64,000 nt of DNA from Brachyspira hampsonii 30446 (GCF_000316195.1 NZ_JH994110.1:454728-518727), one strand, 5' to 3'. Shown: positions 27,320 to 36,712, numbered from the stretch's first letter. The notes: generated from the sequence alone by a model not told the origin. Numbers and translations: made by a program.

Positions 27320-28468
27320 ATGCTGTATCAAATTTTTTATCCATTAAGGGAATCATTTTTTGGTTTTAACCTATTTAGATATATCACATTCAGAACTGCA
27401 GGTGCTGTAGCTACTGCATTGATATTAGTGCTTTTATTTGCTCCGAATGTTATAGAAAAATTAAAAAAACTTCATTTCGGACAGGTTATAAGAGATGACG
27501 GTCCTGAAACACATTTAGTTAAAACAGGAACTCCTACTATGGGAGGGATATTTATAATAGGAAGTATTGTAATCAGTGTGCTTTTATGGGCTGAATTAGA
27601 TAATTTAAAAATAATACTGCTTACTTTATCATTAGTAATACTTTCTATAGCAGGTTTTTTAGATGATTTTTTAAAGATTAAATATAAAAACTCAAAAGGT
27701 CTTCCCGGAAAATACAAAATATTTTTTCAAACTTTTGTAGGAATTATAATAGGAGTCTATTTATATTATTTTGATAAATCAACTTTTTTGATGACATTTG
27801 AACTTAATCAAGGTATAGGAGTATTAGAAGCTGTAAAAGTGGCACAAGTACCTTCTTCAACTATATTTCTTCCATTTGCAAGTACAATATATATAGATTT
27901 AAAAATATTATACATACCATTTGCAACATTTGTAGTTGTGAGTATGAGTAATGCTGTTAATCTTACCGACGGACTTGACGGACTTGCTATAGGACTTTTA
28001 ATAATAATGTCTATGGCTTTAGCGGTTCTCTCTTATGTATCAGGAAACTCACTAATAGCAACTTATTTAAAAATACCTTTTATATCAGATGCTGGAGAGG
28101 TTACTGTTTTTGTAGGTTCTTTAATAGGTGCAGGATTAGGCTTTTTATGGTTTAATTCTCACCCTGCTCAGGTGTTTATGGGAGATGTAGGAAGTTTATC
28201 TTTGGGAGGAGTTTTAGGTATCATAGCCTTATTCATAAAGCATGAATTACTTCTTGTTATAATAGGTGCTGTTTATGTGGCTGAAGCATTCAGTGTAGTT
28301 TTGCAGGTTTTTTCATATAAACTATTTAAAAAGAGAGTATTTAAAATGGCTCCTTTACATCATCATTTTGAAAAATCTGGCTGGAAAGAAACTCAGGTGG
28401 TATTTAGATTTTATATTATAGGAATTATAATGGCTCTTATTGGAATAGCTACGCTTAAAATAAGATAA
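27320..28468 (+). CDS. mraY: Phospho-N-acetylmuramoyl-pentapeptide-transferase
   Basis: MraY makes lipid I by moving phospho-MurNAc-pentapeptide onto undecaprenyl phosphate at the inner membrane. The polytopic protein has the family blocks PTMGGIFI, GFLDDFLKI, NAVNLTDGLDGLAIG, GAGLGFLWFN, QVFMGDVGSLSLGG and MAPLHHHFE, carrying the catalytic Asp and His residues. The frame opens at a TTG at 27308, but that lies directly on the AAAGG site. ATG 27320 is therefore preferred (382 aa). No other dcw-cluster genes are adjacent. Confidence 0.95.
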   Translation: MLYQIFYPLRESFFGFNLFRYITFRTAGAVATALILVLLFAPNVIEKLKKLHFGQVIRDDGPETHLVKTGTPTMGGIFIIGSIVISVLLWAELDNLKIILLTLSLVILSIAGFLDDFLKIKYKNSKGLPGKYKIFFQTFVGIIIGVYLYYFDKSTFLMTFELNQGIGVLEAVKVAQVPSSTIFLPFASTIYIDLKILYIPFATFVVVSMSNAVNLTDGLDGLAIGLLIIMSMALAVLSYVSGNSLIATYLKIPFISDAGEVTVFVGSLIGAGLGFLWFNSHPAQVFMGDVGSLSLGGVLGIIALFIKHELLLVIIGAVYVAEAFSVVLQVFSYKLFKKRVFKMAPLHHHFEKSGWKETQVVFRFYIIGIIMALIGIATLKIR

Positions 28469-28548
28469 AATTATATATTGATTTATTTTGAATAATTAGT
28501 ATATTTATGATAGGGGTATGTAGTAAATATAATTTAGGAATATAATTA

Positions 28549-29160
28549 ATGGAAGGAAAATTAATAGTATTAGAAGGCATAGATGGTTCTGGAAAATCTA
28601 GTATTGGTATGATGCTTACTGATACTTTGAATAGTCTTGGAATAAAATCTATATATACATTTGAGCCTACTCATGCATATTATGGCTCTAAATTGAGAGA
28701 AAGCATGCTCTCTAAAGATTTAAAACCTGAAGAAGAATTATCATTATTTATAGCTGATAGAAAAGAGCATATAAAACATATGATTAAGCCTGCTATTAAT
28801 GACGGATATGTAATAGTATTAGACAGATATATTTATTCCTCTATAGCATATCAGGGAGCTAAGGGTATAGATAAAGAATATATATATAATCTGCATAAAG
28901 ATTTTATATTACAGCCTGATATAGTATTTATACTCCATCTTGATATAGAAACTGCATTAAACAGAATCATGGAAAAAAGAGGATTCGTTGATAGATTTGA
29001 AAACAAGAATTATTTAGAAGAGGTTGATAAAATATTCTGCTCTTTTGATGCCTCATATATACATCATATAGACGCTTCCAAATCTCAGCAATCAATCAAA
29101 GATGAAATTTTAAATACTATAAAAGAATCTAAAATACTTCCTCTAAATTCTCTTCAATAG
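28549..29160 (+). CDS. tmk: Thymidylate kinase
   Basis: A 203-residue dTMP kinase producing dTDP for DNA synthesis. It has the P-loop GIDGSGKSS near residue 10, the DR(Y) motif LDRYIYSSIAYQGAKG and the lid-region NRIMEKRGFVDRFE. TAGGAA lies about nine bases upstream of ATG 28549. Its last 32 bp overlap the 3' end of the convergent ssb gene, an unusually tight tail-to-tail overlap. Confidence 0.95.
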   Translation: MEGKLIVLEGIDGSGKSSIGMMLTDTLNSLGIKSIYTFEPTHAYYGSKLRESMLSKDLKPEEELSLFIADRKEHIKHMIKPAINDGYVIVLDRYIYSSIAYQGAKGIDKEYIYNLHKDFILQPDIVFILHLDIETALNRIMEKRGFVDRFENKNYLEEVDKIFCSFDASYIHHIDASKSQQSIKDEILNTIKESKILPLNSLQ

Positions 29161-29545
29161 AATCTGATATTATTTGATTATTAGCTGTTTTTGTGTAATA
29201 AGTATTGCCTATAGATTTCTTATCCAAATTTTTTATATCCAATGCTAGTATATAAATCTCACTTTTTTTAGTTCCCTCTTTTGATGTATAAATATTTTGT
29301 CTTAATTCTCCGCTTACAAGTACATGTCTTCCTTTAAATAAACTAACCGCAGCTTTATCTGCATTATATCCCCAAGTTACTAAATCAAAGAAATATACTT
29401 CCTTTTGTAAAGTTCCGTTTGTATAATAGAATCTATTATTGGCTACAGAAAATTTGCATAAAGATTTTCCATTTTTAGTTTTCATGTAAGTAGGATCTTT
29501 TGTTAATCTTCCTTCTATTACTATAATATTAGCATTTCCTGACAT
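29129..29545 (-). CDS. ssb: Single-stranded DNA-binding protein
   Basis: A 138-residue SSB with an OB fold (NIIVIEGRLTKDP, SLCKFSVANNR, GRHVLVSGELRQ). It coats ssDNA during replication and repair. Instead of the classical DDDIPF tip it ends EENLEEVF, which is still acidic and ends in a hydrophobic residue plus Phe. That is compatible with partner docking but atypical. AGGAG is nine bases before ATG 29545. The 3' end overlaps tmk. Confidence 0.9.
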   Translation of the reverse strand: MSGNANIIVIEGRLTKDPTYMKTKNGKSLCKFSVANNRFYYTNGTLQKEVYFFDLVTWGYNADKAAVSLFKGRHVLVSGELRQNIYTSKEGTKKSEIYILALDIKNLDKKSIGNTYYTKTANNQIISDSIEENLEEVF

Positions 29546-29628
29546 ATTAAAACTCCTATTGATTATTGTCTTTATGCTAATAGTTAAACAAATTTTTTTA
29601 TCAATTTAAGCCTAACTTTTATAAAAAA

Positions 29629-30675
29629 TTATAAAAATAAATAATATAAAGGAGAATCTTCTTTTATATATGGTTTTAATTCTTTAAATGTAAAACTTAT
29701 CTCTGTAATTCCTACTGTATATGGTGATATATCATTAGCCTGCCATACAAAATTTAAAGAATTAGGAAGCACTCTAAAAGTTGAGCTTTCCAATGTGATA
29801 GAATCAAATTCATAGTAGTCCTCTTTAGAATAACCTGTTTTTAATATTTTATCTCGCATTAATGAGATTAAATCAGCATTATTAAAGTCAGATATTAAAT
29901 CTCTTATAGTAATGAGATTAGAACTTTCTAATGAAAATACTTCCTGAATATTAGCTTTTTCAGCATAATCTCCGCCTGTATACAATGATGAATAATTATC
30001 AAGTGCTATTATACGGCTGTCTATATATCCTACATTAACTGTATTATCTATTTCATAAGTAGTATTGCTTGAACCTATATATAAAAGTCCTTTCCATTCA
30101 TTATAGTAATTATCACATTCTTCCTCAGCATAATTAATAGATGATTCCATATCTGAAGAGCTTGTATCACTGTTCTTACTAAATAAAAGTAAAGTTTTAT
30201 GATAGGAGAATATAGAATTACTTATACTTTCATTTTTATAATAATCTACTATATCCGCATAATATACAGGAAGATTTCTATTTAAAGAAAACTCCATATC
30301 TTTAACTTCATTTAATTCCTCATATTTTATTTCTGCATTTAATACTATATCATCACTTAAACTGCCTACTATAGAAGCATGAATATTATTATTATCATCA
30401 ACTTCCTGCAAATTTATTTTATTATTATTAATAGTACCTGTAATTACTGATTTTTCATTTTTTGTATAATAATAACCGCTTACTTTTTGATTCTTTTCAT
30501 TTACATACAAATACATATCAGCCTTTTCTCCGGATATATTTCCTTCAAGCAAATAGAATTTAGATTCTTGTATTTCTGAACCATTTTTAGTTTTATCCGT
30601 TGTAATGCTTTTAGAATTATTGCAGGAAATAATTAAATTAATAACAATTAACAAAGACAAAAACTTTTGAAACAT
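29629..30675 (-). CDS. DUF3298-domain lipoprotein
   Basis: A 348-residue lipoprotein (signal ends IISC). The N-terminal half is beta-rich with no family I recognise. The C-terminal part, from about residue 200, matches the DUF3298 pattern: LYTGGDYAEKANIQEVFSLE, then NFVWQANDISPYTVGITEIS and a final ELKPYI. DUF3298 proteins are periplasmic or surface proteins related to RsiV-type domains. Function is unknown. It is a single gene, with no promoter I could fix with confidence. Confidence 0.8.
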   Translation of the reverse strand: MFQKFLSLLIVINLIISCNNSKSITTDKTKNGSEIQESKFYLLEGNISGEKADMYLYVNEKNQKVSGYYYTKNEKSVITGTINNNKINLQEVDDNNNIHASIVGSLSDDIVLNAEIKYEELNEVKDMEFSLNRNLPVYYADIVDYYKNESISNSIFSYHKTLLLFSKNSDTSSSDMESSINYAEEECDNYYNEWKGLLYIGSSNTTYEIDNTVNVGYIDSRIIALDNYSSLYTGGDYAEKANIQEVFSLESSNLITIRDLISDFNNADLISLMRDKILKTGYSKEDYYEFDSITLESSTFRVLPNSLNFVWQANDISPYTVGITEISFTFKELKPYIKEDSPLYYLFL

Positions 30676-30767
30676 ATATAATACACCCTTAATTTTTTTG
30701 CTATAACTGTTAATATATAAATTAATACCAATAAATCAATACAAATAATTAAAATTATTATAAATAA

Positions 30768-30796
30768 TTGACTTTTTATAAAATTAATAATATCAT
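30768..30796 (+). promoter_or_regulatory. Promoter of the MoxR-type ATPase gene
   Basis: TTGACT (30768-30773) and TATCAT (30791-30796) with a 17-bp spacer. Confidence 0.55.
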
Positions 30797-30835
30797 TGAT
30801 TAATTATAAATTTCTTCTAAAAATAGGATTAAAGT

Positions 30836-31729
30836 ATGGAAAAAGTGCAAATAGAAAATGTTGAACTTACATTATCACATCCGGATAATTTAAATATAAA
30901 ATGGACAGGACAGAATGATTTAGTAAGACAGATAATGGCTTCTTGGCATTTAATTTCAGAAGATGATATACCTCTAAACCCAAGAATTGTAGGAAAACCA
31001 GGTGCCGGAAAAACTACTCTTTCGTATTATGTAGGAAAAGAAATTCTAAATAGAGATGTTTATATATTTCAATGTACTGTAGATACAAGACCTGAAGATC
31101 TTATAATTATTCCTGTAATATCTGAAAATAATAAAATAAGCTATCATGCTTCTAGTTTGGTTACTGCTATGATTAAAGGAGGGGTAGCTATACTAGATGA
31201 AGGAAATAGAATGAGTGAAAAAACTTGGGCTTCGCTTGCTCCGCTTCTTGATGACAGAAGATATGTAGAAAGTGTAATAGCTGGAATAAAGATAAAGGCT
31301 CATCCTGATTTCAGAGTAATAGTTACTATGAATGATGATGCCAGCACTTTTGAGCTTCCTGAATATATACATTCTCGTCTTCAGCCTACTATAGAACTTC
31401 CTTTCCCTGATGTTAAAGAAGAATATGATATATTAAAGATGAATCTTCCTTTTGCTGATGATGAAATATTAAAAATTACTGTAGGTTTTTTACAAAAATC
31501 ACATATTCATAATGCTTCTTTTTCTGTGAGAGATGGTATTAATATGGCTAGATATGCAATGAAATTATATAAAGGAAATATTGCAAGCAGCAGAGATACA
31601 GCATTTTTAATAGCATTAAAATCTGTACTTGGTAATGAGGGGCTTAGAATATTAAGTCTTAATATTGATGATAGAGATAATAAAGATAATAGAAGAAATA
31701 TGGACGATGACGGAACTAATATCATATAA
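30836..31729 (+). CDS. MoxR/AAA_5-type AAA+ ATPase
   Basis: A 297-residue AAA+ ATPase. Walker A is GKPGAGKTT near residue 60, Walker B is VAILDEGNRM near 117 and sensor 1 is VTMNDDAST near 162. This arrangement fits MoxR-like chaperone ATPases, which usually work with a von Willebrand A-domain protein to activate a target. No VWA gene is adjacent. It stands alone between a DUF3298 lipoprotein and a convergent chemoreceptor. It may act with the DUF5682 protein at 42565, since such pairs are known in other genomes. That link is inference. Confidence 0.85.
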   Translation: MEKVQIENVELTLSHPDNLNIKWTGQNDLVRQIMASWHLISEDDIPLNPRIVGKPGAGKTTLSYYVGKEILNRDVYIFQCTVDTRPEDLIIIPVISENNKISYHASSLVTAMIKGGVAILDEGNRMSEKTWASLAPLLDDRRYVESVIAGIKIKAHPDFRVIVTMNDDASTFELPEYIHSRLQPTIELPFPDVKEEYDILKMNLPFADDEILKITVGFLQKSHIHNASFSVRDGINMARYAMKLYKGNIASSRDTAFLIALKSVLGNEGLRILSLNIDDRDNKDNRRNMDDDGTNII

Positions 31730-31766
31730 TCATACAATGCAGTTTTTATATGCATTATATGATTTT
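31728..31766. terminator. Hairpin between convergent ATPase and chemoreceptor genes
   Basis: A 14-bp stem with one mismatch (AATCATACAATGCA 31728-31741 / TGCATTATATGATT 31751-31764). The T-run after it is weak, so efficiency is uncertain. Confidence 0.5.
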
Positions 31767-31770
31767 GATA

Positions 31771-33573
31771 TTATCCTATTTTATGCAATTTAAAATATTC
31801 TAATTCTGAATAAACTCTTTCTGTATTATTAGCAACTTCTTTTCCTAGTATGGAGCTATTATTTACTAGAGCAGAGTTTTCATGAGTAATATTATTTAGT
31901 TCATTCATAGCAAGTGCAATTTCTTTTACGCTTCCTTCTTCCTCTGAAACCGCATTATGAAGATTATTTAAAACTTCTGAAACTTCATTTGCAGAAGCCT
32001 CTATATTTAAAAGTATTTCCAAAGAATGCTTAACAGATTCATCTCCTGTTTCTATTTTAGCAACCCTATTTTCTATTATATTTGTAATCTTTCCGGCAGC
32101 ATCATTAACATTTTGTGCAAGAGAACGGATTTCCGAAGCAACAACAGCAAATCCTTTACCTTGTTCGCCTGCTCTGGCAGCTTCTACAGCAGCATTCAAA
32201 GAAAGTATATTAGTTTGAAATGCTATAGATTGTATAAGCTTTATTATATCATATATCTCTTTACTAGACTGAGATATATCAGCCATATTATTAGAAATCT
32301 GTGTTACAGCATCAACTCCAACTCTTGTAGAATCAGCTACTTTATTACTCATATCTTTTACATCATTAGTATGCTTGGATGTTTCAGATATAGAAGAGAA
32401 TAGACTTTCTATAGCACCGCTTATCTGTTCTATAGCAGCAGCCTGAGAAGATGTTCTGTCTGATAAGTTATCTATACCATTTGATATTTGTCCGCTTGAA
32501 TTATTTATAGAAGCCATATTCATTTTTATTTCTGATACTATAGATGATATTTTGTTTTGCATATCATTAACAGAATTAACCAAATGTCCTGATTCATCTT
32601 TTAAATCCAAATCTTCTTTATCAAATACACTATTAAAGTTTCCTTCTTTCATTAAGTCTATAATCTTTATCGTGTTTTTTAATGGCTTTACTATTTTATA
32701 AACTAGAAACCCTTCAAGAAATAAAAGAATGATCATAACAATAAATATCACAAACATTAAAATCATAAATTGATTATTTAATTCGCTTGCATCTCCTTTG
32801 AATATTAATATCCATGGAGCATTATCTGTTTTTTGCACTGAATACCATTGATTGCCTACGATTTTTACTTCTCCTATATGTGATATGAGATTTCCTTTAA
32901 AAGAACTAAAAAGCGGATCTTTAAATAAATTATTATTTTCATTTAGTACATAATCATTATTTTCATGAGTCATATATATTCCATCAGAGGATACTATATA
33001 AAAACTTTCATCAAAATTTTCTTTTATATCTTTCATAATAGCATTCATATCAGCAAAGTCTATAGCAAATACTCCTTTTAATTTTCCATTTGTATATACA
33101 GCTTTACTGAATGTAACTGTAAGTTTATTAACCGCAAAATCTATATACGGATCGCTTATTGCTATATCATTGGAAGCTACCGCATCCTGATACCAAGGTC
33201 TTGAAGTTTGATTATATGTACGGGGATATTCTTCTAAAGTATTTATGTATATTCCTCCTTCTGAATATGGTACAGTATCTCCAAAATACATATTTAAGTA
33301 ACCGGTACCTGATTTATGTACATTTGTTATAAAATTACCGAATGTCTCTAAACTTGGATTTACTTCTAAATTATTAACTATTAAATTGACTGTATTTTTT
33401 ATTTCTTTTACATACGCTTCTGCTTCATTTTTTGAGTTTAAAGTTTGAAAATATTTTTCTTTTAAAAATTTTGATTTATATATTGGTTTGTATATAAATA
33501 ATATTGCTAAAAATGCAGCAAATAGAAATATAGAAAAAATACTCAAAAACTTGAACATTAATCCTCTTTTCAT
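31771..33573 (-). CDS. Methyl-accepting chemotaxis protein with Cache-type sensor
   Basis: A 600-residue chemoreceptor. TM1 is near residues 6-28, followed by a dCache periplasmic sensor with the ligand-binding-type block RPWYQDAVASND, TM2 near 275-300, HAMP, and a methyl-accepting coiled coil with the tip IAFQTNILSLNAAVEAARAG. The sensor resembles amino-acid-type Cache domains, but the ligand is not proven. The frame opens at a GTG at 33591. ATG 33573 is preferred because TGGAG lies five bases before it. Confidence 0.93.
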   Translation of the reverse strand: MKRGLMFKFLSIFSIFLFAAFLAILFIYKPIYKSKFLKEKYFQTLNSKNEAEAYVKEIKNTVNLIVNNLEVNPSLETFGNFITNVHKSGTGYLNMYFGDTVPYSEGGIYINTLEEYPRTYNQTSRPWYQDAVASNDIAISDPYIDFAVNKLTVTFSKAVYTNGKLKGVFAIDFADMNAIMKDIKENFDESFYIVSSDGIYMTHENNDYVLNENNNLFKDPLFSSFKGNLISHIGEVKIVGNQWYSVQKTDNAPWILIFKGDASELNNQFMILMFVIFIVMIILLFLEGFLVYKIVKPLKNTIKIIDLMKEGNFNSVFDKEDLDLKDESGHLVNSVNDMQNKISSIVSEIKMNMASINNSSGQISNGIDNLSDRTSSQAAAIEQISGAIESLFSSISETSKHTNDVKDMSNKVADSTRVGVDAVTQISNNMADISQSSKEIYDIIKLIQSIAFQTNILSLNAAVEAARAGEQGKGFAVVASEIRSLAQNVNDAAGKITNIIENRVAKIETGDESVKHSLEILLNIEASANEVSEVLNNLHNAVSEEEGSVKEIALAMNELNNITHENSALVNNSSILGKEVANNTERVYSELEYFKLHKIG

Positions 33574-33733
33574 TGATTCTCCAAAATTCACTTTATATTT
33601 TTATGCGATTAAATATAATAAAAAATACAATTTTTTTAGAAAAAATAAAAAAATTATTTTTATAATTTTCTAAAATTTATATATTAGATAGTATTATGTA
33701 AATTAGTTATATTATAATTATTATTTTTAAATG

Positions 33734-33817
33734 AACGCAGAGTAAAGCTAAAATTATAAACTTATTTTTAATTTATATTTTTGTCATATTATAAATTTTT
33801 TTTACCGTGCGTTAAAT
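33734..33817 (-). repeat. Type-1 interspersed repeat (degenerate)
   Basis: AACGCAGAGTAAAGC (33734-33748) to CCGTGCGTTAAAT (33805-33817). First unit of the largest cluster, which lies in a 1-kb gene-free gap. Confidence 0.7.
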
Positions 33818-33839
33818 GATTTTTTTAATCTAATCCTCA

Positions 33840-34049
33840 CTAGGGTGGGTGCTAACAAAGTCTAATTAGGTTATAAAGATAGTAAATATTAAAATCCAAA
33901 ATAAAGCTGTAAATTTTAAATGGCGGGGTATGTAAATAAAGTTTTAAAACTTATTTTTCATTCCCTCCCTATAGGTTTGTTGTTTTAACCTGCAATTAAA
34001 ATTTTATTTATCTTTTTACTTTATTCTAATTTATTAAAGCCCACCCAAA
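33840..34049 (+). repeat. Type-2 repeat, copy d (~210 bp)
   Basis: CTAGGGTGGGTGC at the left and GCCCACCCAA at the right. The central segment TGGCGGGGTATGTAAATAAAG is shared with copies a and e, but the pairing arm has decayed (CATTCCCTCCCTATAGG). Confidence 0.8.
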
Positions 34050-34074
34050 TTTTTACTAGGTTTTGAATTCATCT

Positions 34075-34158
34075 AACGCACGCAGAATAGATTTTAAAAT
34101 ATAGGAAAAATTTGATTGTTAATCGATTAATATTTTAGAATTTATTTACCGTGCGGTG
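34075..34158 (-). repeat. Type-1 interspersed repeat
   Basis: AACGCACGCAGAATA (34075-34089) to ACCGTGCGGTG (near 34148-34158), between type-2 copies d and e. Confidence 0.78.
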
Positions 34159-34181
34159 TATAGACTATAAATTTAAATTAG

Positions 34182-34391
34182 TTTGGGTGGGTGCTACAAA
34201 TTCTAGTTAGGCTATAAATATAATTAATATTAAAATTAAAAATAAAGCTGTAAATTTTAAAGGGCGGGGTATGTAAATAAATTTAAAAACTTATTTTTCA
34301 TTCCCACCCTCTAGGCTTATGACTTTAATTTGCAATTATAATTTTATATTTTATTTTTTGTTTAATTAGAATTTTTAGCTGCCCACCCAAG
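34182..34391 (+). repeat. Type-2 repeat, copy e (210 bp)
   Basis: TTTGGGTGGGTGC (34182-34194) to GCCCACCCAAG (34381-34391), with the central hairpin AAAGGGCGGGGTATGTAAAT / TTCATTCCCACCCTCTAGGC. Confidence 0.85.
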
Positions 34392-34416
34392 ATTTTTTTA
34401 AATTTATAGCGTATTT

Positions 34417-34503
34417 GCTGCACGTAGAATAAAATTAAAAATATAGATTTATTTGTAATTCAAATTTTATTATATTTTTAATTTTGTTTACCGTGCGTTA
34501 AAT
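34417..34503 (-). repeat. Type-1 interspersed repeat
   Basis: GCTGCACGTAGAATAAAATT (from 34417) to CCGTGCGTTAAAT (34491-34503), the last unit of the cluster. The order is 1-2-1-2-1. Confidence 0.78.
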
Positions 34504-34580
34504 AATTTTTAAATCTAATCAACACTTTGGCGGATACTGAAATTTATAATTATGAGTTTATCACTAGCAGCAATAATAAA

Positions 34581-35249
34581 TTAAATATATTTGCCTGCTT
34601 CTTTGATACTGAGATTCGCCATGTCGTCTTTGTGCCTTTCTATAAAATCTCTTACCCAATGAGGATCGGTCTTACTATAATCCCTTAATGCCCAGCCTAT
34701 TGCTTTGTTTATAAAAAACTCTTTATTGTTTAAATTGTTTATTATAATTTTTTCTAATAATTCAGTATTGGTTTTATCTTTTCTTAAAAGCTGATGATCT
34801 ATAGCTATTCTTCTAAGCCAAATATTATCAGATAAAGACCATTCTAAAAGTATGTTATTAACTGCTTCATCTCTTAAAGCAATATCTCCGATAATTCTGT
34901 CCAAAAAATCTATAGTATCCCACCATGATTTTGTGAGGGCATATATTTTTAATTTTTCTATATGAGTTTTATTTAAATATTTATTTTTTAATATAAGATA
35001 ATCTATTGCGGCATACTGAAATTCTCTGTATTTATTTTTGTAGCATTTGTCGGTGAAGTCAAAATCAATATATTCTTTTTCATCTTTTGAAATTGTTTTA
35101 AATACTTTTTTCTGAGCTTCTTTTCTCTCTTTTGAATGAATACCCAAAAACTCAAAATTATTTTTCATGTATTTAGCCATTGAATCGGCTTCTTTATTGT
35201 TTTTTAATATTTCAAATTCTTTTGAGAGATTATTATATAAATTATTCAT
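34581..35249 (-). CDS. DNA alkylation repair protein, AlkD family
   Basis: A 222-residue HEAT-repeat protein of the AlkD family, glycosylases that remove N3- and N7-alkyl bases without base flipping. The core SWWDTIDFLDRIIG, NIWLRRIAIDHQL and NKAIGWALRDYSKTDP blocks include the Trp, Asp and Arg residues that form the DNA-contacting site in AlkD. Only a weak ribosome site precedes ATG 35249. It follows the dehydrogenase gene on the same strand, so the two may form one unit. A repeat cluster lies just downstream. Confidence 0.87.
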   Translation of the reverse strand: MNNLYNNLSKEFEILKNNKEADSMAKYMKNNFEFLGIHSKERKEAQKKVFKTISKDEKEYIDFDFTDKCYKNKYREFQYAAIDYLILKNKYLNKTHIEKLKIYALTKSWWDTIDFLDRIIGDIALRDEAVNNILLEWSLSDNIWLRRIAIDHQLLRKDKTNTELLEKIIINNLNNKEFFINKAIGWALRDYSKTDPHWVRDFIERHKDDMANLSIKEAGKYI

Positions 35250-35266
35250 TTAATAAAGCTTTAAAA

Positions 35267-36271
35267 CTACTTATCAAAAATATATTTATAAACATGATCT
35301 GATAAAGGTATTCCATTTTTTAAGTAATCAGCAGAACAAGCCTCTTTTCTCTCGCCCGGTATTGATATAGTTTCACCTTCTTTTAAGGCTGGTTCTTTTC
35401 TTATATCATCAATAAATGACTGCACAGTATTTAAATAAGTATCTAAATCATTATAAACAGCAGGATCAATAACTAGCATAAATGTGGATAGATTTCTTTT
35501 TTTATCCATATCACCGTACATCTTCACTAAATTATTGCAGTAGGCCTGACCTATTAAAAGCCCTGTAAAAGCTTCAACCATGGTCATTATTAAATATCCC
35601 TTAACTCCTCCGAAAGGTACAACATACTTTATTTCATGCGGATTAGAACTAGGATTACCATTTTCATCAACACCCCAATGCATAGGCACTGTTTCATTAT
35701 TTTCACGAGCGGTAAATATGCGTCCTAATGATACTTCACTCGTAGCCATATCACCAAGTATAAAATCTCTTTTAGCAGGAAAACCATAGCTTATAGGGTT
35801 AGTACCAAAGAAAGATCTCTTTCCTCCGAAAGGTATAACGCAAGGATCTGTATTAACCATTATTAGAGAAACTTTATTTCTGTCTATAGCCATTTTATTA
35901 TAATATCCTAATGCTCCTGCATGGCTATTATTTTTTATTCCTATTAATGCAATTCCTTGTTTTTCAACAGTTTCCAAAGCCCATTCCATAGCATACTGTG
36001 TTGCAACATGTCCGAATCCTCCGTCAGCATCCATTAATGCAAAAGACGGTTTTTTCTCTTCTATATTAAACTGTGAATTTAAATTTATTCCTCCTGCTTT
36101 TATTCTTTCTATATAATGCTCTACCCTTAATACTCCATGTGAATGTATTGCTCTTATATCTGCATAGATTAATAAATCTGTAACTATTCCAGCCTGTTCA
36201 TTAGGTACCCCAGCCATTTTAAATTTATTGTATACGGCTTCCATTAATTCTTTTGTATTAACTCTTATCAT
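35267..36271 (-). CDS. Ldh family oxidoreductase (malate/ureidoglycolate/sulfolactate dehydrogenase type)
   Basis: A 334-residue NAD(P)-dependent 2-hydroxyacid dehydrogenase of the unusual Ldh2/MDH2 (YlbC/AllD-type) fold. The motifs RAIHSHGVLRVEHY, DADGGFGHVATQYAM, NNSHAGALGYY, GTNPISYGFPA and DMATSEVSLG are characteristic. Members act on malate, lactate, ureidoglycolate, sulfolactate or diketogulonate, and the substrate cannot be told here. The frame opens at TTG 36295. ATG 36271 is preferred because AAGG lies eight bases upstream. Confidence 0.88.
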   Translation of the reverse strand: MIRVNTKELMEAVYNKFKMAGVPNEQAGIVTDLLIYADIRAIHSHGVLRVEHYIERIKAGGINLNSQFNIEEKKPSFALMDADGGFGHVATQYAMEWALETVEKQGIALIGIKNNSHAGALGYYNKMAIDRNKVSLIMVNTDPCVIPFGGKRSFFGTNPISYGFPAKRDFILGDMATSEVSLGRIFTARENNETVPMHWGVDENGNPSSNPHEIKYVVPFGGVKGYLIMTMVEAFTGLLIGQAYCNNLVKMYGDMDKKRNLSTFMLVIDPAVYNDLDTYLNTVQSFIDDIRKEPALKEGETISIPGERKEACSADYLKNGIPLSDHVYKYIFDK

Positions 36272-36359
36272 GTACAAAACCTTTTTGTTATTCAATAAAC
36301 ATAATAAAGTTTACATAATTATAGATATAATGTCAATAATTTTATTTTAATATTAAATT

Positions 36360-36398
36360 AAAAAAAAGAACAAGAGATATTTACATATCTCTTGTTCT
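36360..36398 (-). terminator. Strong terminator of the PepSY-like array
   Basis: A perfect 14-bp stem (AGAACAAGAGATAT 36367-36380 / ATATCTCTTGTTCT 36385-36398) with a 4-base loop. On the minus strand it is followed by eight T residues. Confidence 0.92.
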
Positions 36399-36428
36399 AA
36401 TATATTTTTATATTAAAGCGTATTTATA

Positions 36429-36680
36429 TTAATCGTCCCATTCCTGACCTAATAACTGACCAGATTTATCAATGTATAATTCCATCATATTATTCATTTT
36501 AACTTTATATACATTGTAATGCTCCATCTCTACTGCCCAAATCTGAGCCTGAGGATAAGTTCTCTTAGCAGTTGCTATTACGGCTTGAGGAACTTGATTA
36601 AGAGGCACATACCAATCAGCAAATAAAGCTGAAGTGCTTAAAACTGTTAAAGCTATTAATAAACAAAGTATTTTTTTCAT
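36429..36680 (-). CDS. Secreted PepSY-like protein (copy A)
   Basis: An 83-residue exported protein (signal ALTVLSTSALFA, cleavage likely before DWYVP) with one PepSY-like/beta-lactamase-inhibitor-like domain: VPQAVIATAKRTYPQAQIW, then NMMELYIDKSG. It is nearly identical to the neighbour at 36713, with two or three changes (I/A in the signal, SGQ/AGN near the end). AAAGGAG precedes ATG 36680. It is the last gene of a three-gene array before a strong terminator. Periplasmic or envelope function is unknown. Confidence 0.85.
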   Translation of the reverse strand: MKKILCLLIALTVLSTSALFADWYVPLNQVPQAVIATAKRTYPQAQIWAVEMEHYNVYKVKMNNMMELYIDKSGQLLGQEWDD

Positions 36681-36712
36681 AGTATTACTCCTTTTATATA
36701 AAATATATTAAA

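Noticed and set aside
33734-34503. Regular alternation of repeats, checked as a CRISPR array
   Set aside because: Units are 85 and 210 bp, the 'spacers' are themselves repeated, and no cas genes are present.
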